Assembly (NCBI RefSeq): GCF_003439125.1
Contig: NZ_QSUU01000012.1
Location: 27,746-91,745 of the forward strand
From: Collinsella sp. OM04-5
GTDB taxonomy: Bacteria > Actinomycetota > Coriobacteriia > Coriobacteriales > Coriobacteriaceae
Direction: 5' to 3'
DNA: 64,000 nucleotides
Numbering within the stretch: the stretch's first letter is position 1; each line of letters starts with the position of its first letter. Shown here piece after piece: positions 18,069 through 27,646 of this stretch. Position numbers and translations under genes: made by a program. A model generated the notes under the pieces. That model was given only the letters and a program-made list of their open reading frames with translations. It was not told where the DNA came from and did not search any database.

Positions 18069-20807
18069 GTGGCAGACGATATCAACAATAACGAGGGTAT
18101 GGACGAGGCCGGCGACGCCGGCATGCCCGATGATCTGAAGCGCCTGCTTGCCCGTGCTGAGCAGGGCGAGGACGGCGATCCGGACGCCTATAACCCCGAT
18201 GCCGATGATGAGGAAGAGGACGACGACGCCGAGCTCGAGGAGAGCTTTGGCGAAGTCGACCGTGGCGCCTCGGCCGGCGAGGATATCAACGGCGGTCAGC
18301 TCCAGATTTCGGAGTTCGGCCGCGAGATGAAGCAGTCGTTCATCGAGTACTCGATGTCGGTCATCACGGCGCGCGCCCTGCCGGACGTGCGCGATGGCTT
18401 AAAGCCGGTGCACCGTCGCATCCTGTACGCCATGAACGAGAGCGGCATCTACCCCAACCGTCCGCACAAGAAGTCCGCTTGGACGGTCGGCGAAGTTATC
18501 GGTAAGTACCATCCGCACAGTGACTTCGCGGTCTACGAGGCCATGGTCCGCCTGGCGCAGTGGTTCTCCATGCGCACGCCGCTCATCGACGGTCACGGCA
18601 ACTTTGGCAACATCGATGGCGACGGCGCCGCCGCCATGCGTTACACCGAGAGCCGCCTGGCAAAGCCCGCCATGGAGCTGCTGCGCGACCTGCAGAAGGA
18701 TACCGTCGACTGGCAGCCCAACTACGATGAGTCGCTCGCCGAGCCCCAGGCGCTGCCCGCGCGCTTCCCCAACCTGCTGGTCAACGGCAGCCAGGGCATC
18801 GCCGTCGGCATGGCCACCAACATCGCCCCGCATAACCTCACCGAGGCGATCGAGGCCACCTGCTACCTGATCGACAACCCCGAGGCCACCGTCGACGAGC
18901 TCATGCAGATCATGCCCGGTCCGGACTTCCCCACCGGCGCCATCATCATGGGCAGCGCCGGCATTAAGCAGAGCTACGAGACCGGCCGCGGCTCCATTAC
19001 CGTGCGTGCCAAGGCGCACGTGGAGTCCACCAAGACCGGTCGCAGCCGCTTGGTCTTTACCGAGATTCCCTACATGGTCAACAAGGGCACCCTGCAGGAG
19101 AAGATCGCCCAGCTCGTCAACGATAAGCGCATCGAGGGCATCTCGGATATGCGCGATGAGTCCAACCAGAAGGGTATCCGTCTGGTCATCGAGCTCAAGA
19201 AGGGCGTCATTCCGCAAGTCGTGCTCAACAACCTGTACAAGTACACCTCGCTGCAGACGACCTTTGGCGCCAACAACCTGGCGCTTGTCAACGGCGTTCC
19301 CAAATGCCTGAGCCTGCGCGAGATGCTGCAGCACTACATCGACCACCAGGTCGACGTCGTCACCCGCCGCACCCGCTTCGACCTTAAGAAGGCCCAGGCC
19401 CGCGCGCATATCCTTGAGGGCTACCTGATGGCCCTTGACCATATCGACGAGGTCATCAGCATCATCCGCTCCTCGCAGACTGATTCCGAGGCCAGCAGCC
19501 GCCTGATCGAGCGCTTTGGCTTTACGCCCGAGCAGACCACGGCCATCCTCGAGATGAAGCTGCGCCGCCTGACCGGCCTGGAGCGCGACAAGATTCAGGA
19601 AGAGCTGGACGGCTTGCGCCGCGCCATCGCCTACTACGAGGACCTGCTGGCGCACGAGGAGAAGATCCTGGGCGTCATTAAGGAAGAGATGCGCGAGATC
19701 TCCAAGAAGTTCGGCGATAAGCGCCGCACCGAGATCAGCCATGTCGAGAAGGACCTGGACGTCGAGGACCTCATTGCCGATGAGGACATGGTCGTGACCA
19801 TCACCCACACCGGCTATGTCAAGCGCATCCCGGTGGCCGCCTACCGCGCCCAGAAGCGCGGCGGCAAGGGCGTGTCGGGCGTCAACCTCAAAGAGGACGA
19901 CGTCATCGACGAGATGTTCATCGCGTCCACGCACGAGTACGTGCTGTTCTTCTCGAGCAAGGGTAAGGTCTATCGCCTGAAGGTGCACGAGCTGCCGGTG
20001 GGTACGCGCCAGGCGCGCGGTACCGCAATCGTCAACCTGCTGCCCTTCGAGGAGGGCGAGAAGATCGCGAGCGTCATCAGCTGCCGCGAGTTCCCTGCCG
20101 ACGAGTACCTGATGTTTGCCACCAAGAGCGGCATGGTCAAGAAGACCGTAATGAGCGCATATGACCGCAGCCGCCGCGACGGCCTGATCGCTATCAACCT
20201 GCGTGACGACGACGCCCTGCTGAACGTGCGCCGCGTGCGCGAGGGCGACAAGATTATCCTGGCCACCACCGCGGGCAAGGCGATCATGTTCTCCGAGGAG
20301 CAGGTGCGCGCCACCGGCCGCGATACTAGCGGCGTTCGCGGTATCGGTATGAAGGACGGCGTGAGCGTTCTGGGCATGGAAGTCACTAACGGCAACGGCG
20401 ATCTATTCGTCATCACCGAGCGCGGCTACGGCAAGCGCACGCCGGTCGCGGACTACCCGGAGCAGAATCGCGGCGGCCAGGGCGTCTACACCATCCAAAT
20501 GACCGAGCGTAAGGGCAACCTCGCGGCCATGAAGACGGTGGGCCCGCAGCACGAGTTGTTCATCGTGACGGAGGGCGCGACGGTCATTCGCGTCAAGACC
20601 GATGAGATTAGCCAGACTGGCCGCGCTACCCAGGGCGTCAAGATGATGACCGTCGACGACAACGACCGCATCTGCGCCGTAGCCCGCATGACAGCCGCCA
20701 AGGAGAAGCCCGAAGGCGAAGGCGCCGAGGCCGCAATCGACGTCGAAGAGGCCCCAGTCGACCTAGGCGACGGCAACGACATGCCAGAGGATCTCCTAGA
20801 CGAGTAA
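18069..20807 (+). CDS. gyrA: DNA gyrase subunit A with acidic N-terminal extension
   Basis: 912 residues. DNA-breaking subunit of gyrase. About 75 residues precede the usual start of the family; they are strongly acidic ([16 protein letters not shown]). The GTG start has GAGGAGGTAAC directly before it, so the extension seems real. The active-site Tyr lies in [10 protein letters not shown]. The quinolone-determining region reads [17 protein letters not shown]; relative to E. coli this gives Ser at 81, Phe at 83 and Glu at 87. The GyrA box QKRGGKG in the C-terminal pinwheel supports gyrase rather than topoisomerase IV. Confidence 0.96.
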   Translation: MADDINNNEGMDEAGDAGMPDDLKRLLARAEQGEDGDPDAYNPDADDEEEDDDAELEESFGEVDRGASAGEDINGGQLQISEFGREMKQSFIEYSMSVITARALPDVRDGLKPVHRRILYAMNESGIYPNRPHKKSAWTVGEVIGKYHPHSDFAVYEAMVRLAQWFSMRTPLIDGHGNFGNIDGDGAAAMRYTESRLAKPAMELLRDLQKDTVDWQPNYDESLAEPQALPARFPNLLVNGSQGIAVGMATNIAPHNLTEAIEATCYLIDNPEATVDELMQIMPGPDFPTGAIIMGSAGIKQSYETGRGSITVRAKAHVESTKTGRSRLVFTEIPYMVNKGTLQEKIAQLVNDKRIEGISDMRDESNQKGIRLVIELKKGVIPQVVLNNLYKYTSLQTTFGANNLALVNGVPKCLSLREMLQHYIDHQVDVVTRRTRFDLKKAQARAHILEGYLMALDHIDEVISIIRSSQTDSEASSRLIERFGFTPEQTTAILEMKLRRLTGLERDKIQEELDGLRRAIAYYEDLLAHEEKILGVIKEEMREISKKFGDKRRTEISHVEKDLDVEDLIADEDMVVTITHTGYVKRIPVAAYRAQKRGGKGVSGVNLKEDDVIDEMFIASTHEYVLFFSSKGKVYRLKVHELPVGTRQARGTAIVNLLPFEEGEKIASVISCREFPADEYLMFATKSGMVKKTVMSAYDRSRRDGLIAINLRDDDALLNVRRVREGDKIILATTAGKAIMFSEEQVRATGRDTSGVRGIGMKDGVSVLGMEVTNGNGDLFVITERGYGKRTPVADYPEQNRGGQGVYTIQMTERKGNLAAMKTVGPQHELFIVTEGATVIRVKTDEISQTGRATQGVKMMTVDDNDRICAVARMTAAKEKPEGEGAEAAIDVEEAPVDLGDGNDMPEDLLDE

Positions 20808-20847
20808 GAGGCCCTAGCTGGTAGAAAATATCAGACCCCATATATCG

Positions 20848-20881
20848 GCGGTCGGCGCACCTGCGCGCCGACCGCTTTTTT
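20848..20881 (+). terminator. Terminator after gyrA
   Basis: A perfect 11-bp stem (GCGGTCGGCGC pairing with GCGCCGACCGC) is followed by six T. The T-run is also the left tip of the 182-bp palindrome. Confidence 0.9.
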
Positions 20882-21057
20882 GAAAACCTTGGGACCCCAT
20901 GGTCGCCGGGCTGACGAGATGGTTTTGGTTTGTCGCGAGTTCCGCACGCAAAGAAGGCCACTTAATGTGGCCTTCGTCTTGCGCAGGACTGTCCGAGCAG
21001 CAAACCAAAACCATCTCGTCAGCCCGGCGACCACCCCCCTCAAAGATTTTCAAAAAA
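20876..21057. repeat. 182-bp palindromic element
   Basis: Terminal inverted repeats TTTTTTGAAAA (20876-20886) and TTTTCAAAAAA (21047-21057). A perfect 33-bp inverted repeat follows inside (20900-20932 with 21001-21033). The core holds a further hairpin GAAGGCCAC-TTAAT-GTGGCCTTC (20953-20975). Intervening segments also pair imperfectly, so one strand could fold end to end. There is no convincing gene: open frames on both strands mirror each other because of the symmetry. Could be a miniature transposable element or a structured RNA. Confidence 0.85.
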
Positions 21058-21061
21058 GTTG

Positions 21062-21091
21062 TTGACGCGCGCGTAACGACTCGTCTAATAT
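21062..21091 (+). promoter_or_regulatory. Promoter of the tRNA cluster
   Basis: TTGACG (-35, 21062-21067), 18-base spacer, TAATAT (-10, 21086-21091), 14 bases before tRNA-Ile. Confidence 0.75.
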
Positions 21092-21105
21092 ATCCCTTGC
21101 GCGAT

Positions 21106-21182
21106 GGACCTGTAGCTCAGTTGGTTAGAGCGTCCGGCTGATAACCGGGAGGTCACAAGTTCGAATCTTGTCAGGTCCACCA
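21106..21182 (+). tRNA. tRNA-Ile (GAT), copy 1
   Basis: Cloverleaf with acceptor GGACCTG/CAGGTCC, anticodon loop CTGATAA (anticodon GAT), T-loop TTCGAAT and encoded CCA. Identical to the copy at 21330. Confidence 0.97.
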
Positions 21183-21193
21183 CTTTCTTTCGC

Positions 21194-21238
21194 AATAAAC
21201 ACCCCAGCGAGAGCCGAGTCGCCGCTGGGGTGTTTATT
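21194..21238. other. Perfect 16-bp inverted repeat between tRNA genes
   Basis: The arms at 21194-21209 and 21223-21238 are fully complementary around a 13-base loop. It could be an RNA processing hairpin or a weak terminator; the right arm ends TTTATT with no longer U-tract. Confidence 0.6.
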
Positions 21239-21249
21239 ACTGTCTCCGT

Positions 21250-21325
21250 GGGGGTTTAGCTCAGCTGGGAGAGCGCGGGCTTTGCAAGCCTGAGGTCAGG
21301 GGTTCGATCCCCCTAACCTCCACCA
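21250..21325 (+). tRNA. tRNA-Ala (TGC)
   Basis: Acceptor GGGGGTT/AACCTCC, anticodon loop TTTGCAA with anticodon TGC, T-loop TTCGATC, encoded CCA. Confidence 0.97.
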
Positions 21326-21329
21326 TGAT

Positions 21330-21406
21330 GGACCTGTAGCTCAGTTGGTTAGAGCGTCCGGCTGATAACCGGGAGGTCACAAGTTCGAATCTTGTCAGGT
21401 CCACCA
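21330..21406 (+). tRNA. tRNA-Ile (GAT), copy 2
   Basis: Base-for-base the same as the tRNA-Ile at 21106, with anticodon GAT and encoded CCA. It follows tRNA-Ala by 4 bp. Confidence 0.97.
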
Positions 21407-21420
21407 TCAAAACTGTGAAG

Positions 21421-21451
21421 AGCCCTGGGGCGTTGCCTCGGGGCTTTTTTC
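21421..21451 (+). terminator. Terminator of the tRNA cluster
   Basis: AGCCCTGGGGC and GCCTCGGGGCT form an imperfect 11-bp stem followed by six T. Confidence 0.85.
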
Positions 21452-21462
21452 TTACCTACTGA

Positions 21463-21500
21463 AAGTAGTCAAAAAAGCCCCGCCCCAAATTAACTACTTT
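21463..21500. repeat. Short palindromic repeat, copy 1
   Basis: AAGTAGT on the left and ACTACTT on the right flank a core of AAAAAAGCCCCGCCCCAAA. The core and arms match the element at 56725-56765. Confidence 0.6.
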
Positions 21501-21590
21501 GATTTTGTGTGCTGTGCGAAAGTTTGGGTAGTATAGCTATTCAATGCGGCGGGCTGCCGCGTGTTAACCGCTACGTACCGGAGGTGTTCC

Positions 21591-22091
21591 ATGGTTCGTG
21601 TCGACATAGAGACCATCGTCATGGCCGCCGGTCCCGTGCCATCGCTTATCGTACTTCGTGAGCGCAGCAGCAAATCGGACTCGCCCGCGCCGCTGCGTTC
21701 CCTTTCCATTCAGACTGGTTCGTTTGAAGCTGCTGCCATCAGCCGCGGCATCGATAGCGGCCGCGCCGAGCGCCCGATTACCCATGACCTGCTGCTCGAC
21801 ACCGTCGACGCCCTGGGCGCCAAGCTCGAGCGCATCGAGATCGTTCGCGCCGAGCCGCCGGTGTTCTACGCGACGATCGTCGTACTGGCCGATGGCGAGG
21901 AGCGCAAGATCGACGCCCGTCCCAGTGATGCCATTGCCCTTGCCGTGCGCAGCAATGCTCCCATGTTTGTGGAGGACGACATCATGAATCGCCTGGGCAC
22001 TGTTTCTACCCACGCCGAGGAAGTCGACGACGAGCAGGAGTTCGAGAAGTTCGACGAGTTCGTCCATACACTCTCCCCCGATGACTTCTAA
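21591..22091 (+). CDS. Bifunctional nuclease family protein (DUF151/BFN)
   Basis: 166 residues. The DUF151 fold is recognised from ERPITHDLLLDTVDALGA, then FYATIVVLADGEERKIDARPSD and AIALAVRSNAPMFVEDDI. Members of this family were reported to have RNase and DNase activity. The C-terminal tail is acidic. ATG 21591 is chosen for GGAGGTGTTCC before it. It is the first of three genes with tight spacing. Confidence 0.85.
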   Translation: MVRVDIETIVMAAGPVPSLIVLRERSSKSDSPAPLRSLSIQTGSFEAAAISRGIDSGRAERPITHDLLLDTVDALGAKLERIEIVRAEPPVFYATIVVLADGEERKIDARPSDAIALAVRSNAPMFVEDDIMNRLGTVSTHAEEVDDEQEFEKFDEFVHTLSPDDF

Positions 22092-22481
22092 ATGCGGGGC
22101 GTCCAGGTTGCGGAGCGTTCGCTGATGGCCGGCGGCATGTCGGCTGAGGCGGCCGCCATCGCGCGTGAAGCCCAGATGCGCTCGGAAGCATCCGAGGCGG
22201 CCCGCCTCGCCTATGTGACACAGGCCCGTACGCTTCGCGAGCGCCGCGGCTCGTTTATCAAGATGGTTGTCATCTCCGCCCTTGTCGCGGCAATCTGCTC
22301 GCGCCTTCGTGGTACAGTTGGTGCGCTTGGGTTTTCGATCTCTACGGGCCTGGTGATCTGGGGCGTGGTCGACGCGGTAATGCTGACCAGTCAGATCAAG
22401 GTGCTCGACAAGCGTGCGGTGGATATGATGCACGCCCGCGACGCTGCCGCCAAGATCGCTGCTGAGGCACAAGAACTGTAA
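22092..22481 (+). CDS. Unknown two-helix membrane protein
   Basis: 129 residues, not recognised. The N-terminal 50 residues are rich in Ala, Arg and Glu and probably helical. Two hydrophobic segments follow: FIKMVVISALVAAI (about 55-72) and GALGFSISTGLVIWGVVDAVML (about 76-98). The C-terminus is a helical, Ala-rich tail. The ATG abuts the preceding stop codon (TAAATG), so it is very likely co-translated with the DUF151 gene. Confidence 0.65.
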   Translation: MRGVQVAERSLMAGGMSAEAAAIAREAQMRSEASEAARLAYVTQARTLRERRGSFIKMVVISALVAAICSRLRGTVGALGFSISTGLVIWGVVDAVMLTSQIKVLDKRAVDMMHARDAAAKIAAEAQEL

Positions 22482-22511
22482 CGACGCCGGATTCGATGGG
22501 AAGGTCTAAAG

Positions 22512-22961
22512 ATGGCACAGGATATGCAGGATGCCGGTAACGTCTCCGCCGAGCTCGACGCCATGGTGTGCGATCTGATTGGCGCCTTCTTGGACGACCT
22601 GGCCGCGGGCGAGAACCCGGGCGTGGTTGTGGCGATCGAGGACGCCGCTTCCAACCGTTATCTGGCCGCACTCGACGAAGATGGCGAGGAGGCATGCCTG
22701 GAGGCTGCCACCAACTTTATCTCCGAGCACAAGATGGGTCTTAAGGACGAGGGCCTGGGCCGTATCGCCCGCTATGCCATCGGCTACACCGGCTGCGTCG
22801 AGATTGACGGCGGCTATCACGATGCTCTGCTCGTGAGCTTCTTCGAAACCACGCTCGAGAGCGGTTTTTCGGCATACGTGCTGTATGAGGGCATGGGTGC
22901 CGGCGATGGTTTTATGTGGAGCGACCCTGAACCTGCAGGTGAGGAAACCCCTCTTATCTAA
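22512..22961 (+). CDS. Unknown 149-residue acidic protein
   Basis: Not recognised. Predicted soluble alpha/beta protein with acidic composition and no signal peptide or membrane segment. It starts MAQDMQDAGNVSAELDAM and has IARYAIGYTGCVEIDGGY near the middle. A ribosome-binding GGGAAGG lies upstream. It is the third gene of the DUF151 cluster and precedes typA by 117 bp. Confidence 0.65.
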   Translation: MAQDMQDAGNVSAELDAMVCDLIGAFLDDLAAGENPGVVVAIEDAASNRYLAALDEDGEEACLEAATNFISEHKMGLKDEGLGRIARYAIGYTGCVEIDGGYHDALLVSFFETTLESGFSAYVLYEGMGAGDGFMWSDPEPAGEETPLI

Positions 22962-23078
22962 AATCGCTAAAATAAACGAGTTTTCGGTAAAAGGCTCAAT
23001 ATTCCCGCTGAGCGTTGTATCGCTGGGCGGGTCGCATACGCGTGCCGTTTGTATATGGATAGAAGATAGGGGAACTAC

Positions 23079-24917
<1,839 letters not shown>

Positions 24918-24946
24918 GCGCTGGGGCTTATAACTGCCAATAAGAA

Positions 24947-24979
24947 AGGGCGTCGACCGCAATGGTCGGCGCCCTTTTT
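24947..24979 (+). terminator. Terminator after typA
   Basis: AAGGGCGTCGACC pairs with GGTCGGCGCCCTT (one mismatch) around a 5-base loop, ending in T5. Confidence 0.88.
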
Positions 24980-25046
24980 GGTGCAATGGGATCAGGTTGC
25001 TTTGCGCCACCACAAAGGTGCCTGGCCCTTTTGTGGTGGTTGGCGG

Positions 25047-26192
25047 CTAGGCGGTGGGGAGTCCTGGCGTGTTAGCCGGCTGCTGCGGCTTGAGGTGGGC
25101 GTTGCGCCAGATGATCTGGATGGCGTAGCCGAGCGTGAAGACGAAGGCTACACCGCTGACAAAGTTGCCCATAAGAGGAAGTGCCGTGAGTGCGCCCGCG
25201 ACGATACCGCCCACGGCGGCCATGGCGTAGCGGTTTTGGTTGTGTCCGACCATGCGCGCGACCGCGGTGCCCGTAAATGCCGCCGAGACCAAAGCGATGC
25301 CGATGACGCCGCACATGAGGGCGGCGGCGAGCGACAGGCCTGCAATCGAGATGATGAGCAGCAGCACGGCGGGAGCGACGGCGACCGTGCCCAGAAGACC
25401 ACTTACCCACAGCGGCATGGGTCGCTGATGGAGCATGCCGGCAGCGCTGGCGGTTGCGCGTGGAAAGACAAGCTCAAGCAGGATGGCGACAAAGCAGGTG
25501 GAAAGCGCCGCGGCAACGATGCCGCCGATAATGTCGTTGGCCGTAGAGGTGTTCTCGTTCTCGGTCCGGTCGATCTTGAGAGCTCCGACCTGGGCGCCCT
25601 CGGCCCGCTCGGGGTCCTGTGAGACGTGGGCGTTCACCGTGCCGGTGATGCGGGCGTTTTTACCCAGGATGAGCTTGTCGGCCCAGACCTCAACATCGCC
25701 ATCGACGGTGCCGTCGATGGTTACGGTGTCGCCGGCAAGCGCCGCCGATTTGGCGGAGCCGCGCAGGGCGACCGTTTCGCCTGCCGCGTAAAAACAGTTG
25801 GCGGTGCTGCCGGTGTTGAGCACGACGTGCTGGCCGGCCACCGTGACGCTGCCATCGATTGCGGTTTTGGCGATATCGATGGTGCGTGCCGCCAGACGAA
25901 CGGCGCCGCCTACGGTGCAATCGCGAATCGACAGGTTCTCACCCGCCGCGATAATATCGCGGCCGATGGAGGCGTCGTCTAGGTTGAGACTTTGGCCGGC
26001 CCAGTACAGGTCGCCTTCGATACCGGACGGAGTTGAGTCAACTTCGGTTGCGAGCACGTTTCCCGCGGTGTCGGTGCCGGCGAACGACACCGTGGGAAGT
26101 GCGGTGAGCGCGAGCGCAATCAGCGCGAATAGGATGGTGATGCGGGCCTGCGCTTTGTGGCGCCGGATCGACGGTACTTGGTTGCAAGGCAT
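25047..26192 (-). CDS. Bactofilin-like polymer-forming domain fused to C-terminal membrane helices
   Basis: 381 residues. An N-terminal hydrophobic signal/anchor (ITILFALIALALTALPTVSFAG) leads into about 150 residues of repeats of the type GDLYWAGQSL, GRDIIAAGENL, GGAVRLAA and DGDVEVWADKL, a right-handed beta-helix pattern like bactofilin or polymer-forming cytoskeletal proteins. Four to five hydrophobic segments follow at the C-terminus. The topology suggests an outward-facing beta-helix held in the membrane; function unknown. ATG 26192 is preferred over upstream frames because GAAGGAT precedes it and the inverted repeat at 26205 lies upstream of it. Confidence 0.75.
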   Translation of the reverse strand: MPCNQVPSIRRHKAQARITILFALIALALTALPTVSFAGTDTAGNVLATEVDSTPSGIEGDLYWAGQSLNLDDASIGRDIIAAGENLSIRDCTVGGAVRLAARTIDIAKTAIDGSVTVAGQHVVLNTGSTANCFYAAGETVALRGSAKSAALAGDTVTIDGTVDGDVEVWADKLILGKNARITGTVNAHVSQDPERAEGAQVGALKIDRTENENTSTANDIIGGIVAAALSTCFVAILLELVFPRATASAAGMLHQRPMPLWVSGLLGTVAVAPAVLLLIISIAGLSLAAALMCGVIGIALVSAAFTGTAVARMVGHNQNRYAMAAVGGIVAGALTALPLMGNFVSGVAFVFTLGYAIQIIWRNAHLKPQQPANTPGLPTA

Positions 26193-26204
26193 AGTGAATC
26201 CTTC

Positions 26205-26229
26205 GTTAGATACTCGACAGGTATCTAAC
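26205..26229. promoter_or_regulatory. Inverted repeat (candidate operator)
   Basis: GTTAGATAC and GTATCTAAC form perfect 9-bp arms separated by 7 bp, starting 13 bp upstream of the beta-helix membrane protein start. The arrangement fits a regulator-binding operator; the regulator is not identified. Confidence 0.6.
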
Positions 26230-26298
26230 AGGGTACCCAACGCGCGGGCGCTCTAAAAGAATCTCTCGGTTGCATTTCGAGGGGTTGTGCTGTGCTAC

Positions 26299-26988
26299 CT
26301 ACTTTTTACGGTGCAAAAAGCGCGCGATGTCTTCCTCGGTAGGGCTTTTAATGTCAAAGCGCAGTGATAGCCAACGCAGCCCCATGGTCACCACAACGCA
26401 TACGACCAGCGCGGCAACATTGCTCATGAGGCCGCTCATGACGAGGGCTACATAGCTTGCCGATCCGGCGATGGCCGCGATGGCATAGAAGTTGGTGCGT
26501 TGGAAAATGCCCGGGACCACGCCCATAAAGCCGTCGCGCAGCATGCCGCCGCCCACGGCGGTAAAGAAGCCCATCATGATACATACGGCGGGCGCAAATC
26601 CGTACACCAACGCCTTGTCCGCGCCGGTTGCTGCATAGATGCCGACCGAGATGATGTCGAGCAGGGGAATGAGTTTTTCGGGCTTATCGACGATTGCCGG
26701 GAAGATATAGATGATGGCGGCTGTGGCGATGGAGAGCGGTAGTGCCATGGGCTGGTTGAGGATGTAGACGTTGCCGACCTGGAGCGTCATATCGCGCAAA
26801 AGACCGCCGCCCAGACCGCAGACCACCGCGAGCGCGACCGCGCCCATCAGGTCGAGCTTGTGCTCGCGAGCGACCAGCACGCCCGAGATCGATGCCGCGA
26901 CAACGGCGAACATCTCGAGCCAAAATGGGATAGCGACCATGGCATCTGAGGCGTGTGAAGTAACAGTCATAGCGGCGACGACGGGCAA
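26299..26988 (-). CDS. UPF0126/TRIC-type membrane protein
   Basis: About 229 residues and seven hydrophobic segments. Two internally repeated halves carry GLGGGLLRDM and AVGGGMLRDGFMG, the signature of the UPF0126 (YadS/YicG) family, related to TRIC cation channels; substrate unclear. Start choice: a TTG at 26988 follows AAAGGAC with seven bases of spacing. An ATG at 26970 is possible, and a longer frame runs up to 27105 into a region of hairpin sequence. Confidence 0.85.
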   Translation of the reverse strand: MPVVAAMTVTSHASDAMVAIPFWLEMFAVVAASISGVLVAREHKLDLMGAVALAVVCGLGGGLLRDMTLQVGNVYILNQPMALPLSIATAAIIYIFPAIVDKPEKLIPLLDIISVGIYAATGADKALVYGFAPAVCIMMGFFTAVGGGMLRDGFMGVVPGIFQRTNFYAIAAIAGSASYVALVMSGLMSNVAALVVCVVVTMGLRWLSLRFDIKSPTEEDIARFLHRKK

Positions 26989-27103
26989 GATGAGGTCCTT
27001 TGATTCTCGGGTTTGAACAATGCCCGTACATAGTACATGGTTGGCGGCGATTGAGACCCTATTGCTCGGCAAACGGTAGGGACTGGGAACGGTCATGGGT
27101 ACC

Positions 27104-27168
27104 AAACATGTACATCAGCCTCCAAAGATGCCGAAAAATGTCGTTTTTGGAGGGTGATGTACATGTTT
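27104..27168. repeat. 65-bp hairpin element
   Basis: Two 23-bp arms (27104-27126 and 27146-27168) pair with one mismatch around a 19-base loop. No gene. The arm contains ACATGTACATCA. Confidence 0.75.
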
Positions 27169-27195
27169 GAGATTCAAGGTGAAATCGAAAGCAAT

Positions 27196-27352
27196 GGGGG
27201 ACGTGGCTGAATAGGAGGGATGTCCAAATTTTGAGCGGAGCTCAAAATTTATTCGGTCGGCTTGCGCCGACCGCGCTGCGCTAAAAACGCGCCACTGGCG
27301 CGTTTTCTTTACGCTCCGCGTCCTGACGGGTTCGAATCCCTCCTCCTCCGCC
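27196..27352 (+). other. Hairpin-rich element ending in a tRNA-Ser 3' end
   Basis: 27328-27352 is identical to the T-loop and acceptor 3' end of the tRNA-Ser(CGA) gene at 27420-27507, but on the opposite strand. The rest does not fold as a tRNA. It contains three hairpins: AAATTTTGAGC/GCTCAAAATTT (27226-27250), CGGTCGGC/GCCGACCG (27254-27273) and AAAACGCGCC/GGCGCGTTTT (27284-27306), enclosed by GCGGAGC/GCTCCGC (27235-27319). Short GTCC repeats flank this block (27222-27225, 27320-27323). It may be a tRNA fragment disrupted by a small insertion, or a structured RNA. Confidence 0.6.
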
Positions 27353-27378
27353 GTATTTGCTTGTAAGGGACTCTAAAC

Positions 27379-27404
27379 AAAAAAGCCCCCGTTTTCGGGA
27401 GCTT
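27379..27404 (-). terminator. Terminator of the tRNA-Ser pair
   Basis: On the minus strand AGCTCCCG and CGGGGGCT pair around AAAA, followed by T6. Confidence 0.8.
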
Positions 27405-27416
27405 TCTCAACCAAAA

Positions 27417-27507
27417 TGGCGGAGGAGGAGGGATTCGAACCCTCGTGACCTTATACAGGCCAAACGGTTTTCGAGACCGCCGCATTCAACCACTCTGCCA
27501 CCCCTCC
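27417..27507 (-). tRNA. tRNA-Ser (CGA)
   Basis: Class II tRNA with a long variable arm. Acceptor GGAGGGG/CTCCTCC, anticodon stem-loop GCGGT-CTCGAAA-ACCGT with anticodon CGA, T-arm GAGGG-TTCGAAT-CCCTC, encoded CCA at 27417-27419. Confidence 0.95.
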
Positions 27508-27555
27508 GCGTGGGGTAAAAACAAAGCAGGCTCGAAGGCCTGCTTTGGAATTAAC

Positions 27556-27646
27556 TGGCGGAGAGTCAGGGATTTGAACCCTGGAGACGCTTTTGACGCC
27601 TACACGATTTCCAATCGTGCTCCTTCGGCCACTCGGACAACTCTCC
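27556..27646 (-). tRNA. tRNA-Ser (GGA)
   Basis: Class II tRNA. Acceptor GGAGAGT/ACTCTCC, anticodon loop TTGGAAA with anticodon GGA, long variable arm, T-loop TTCAAAT, encoded CCA at 27556-27558. Confidence 0.95.

Noticed and set aside
20814-21065. Short frames on both strands sharing a peptide like RRADEMVLVC
   Set aside because: The similarity comes from the 33-bp inverted repeat; the frames are mirror images and lack ribosome-binding sites.
27196-27352. tmRNA or selenocysteine tRNA
   Set aside because: Too short for tmRNA, no tag frame or resume codon; no TCA anticodon and no extended Sec acceptor fold. Only the 3' end is tRNA-like.
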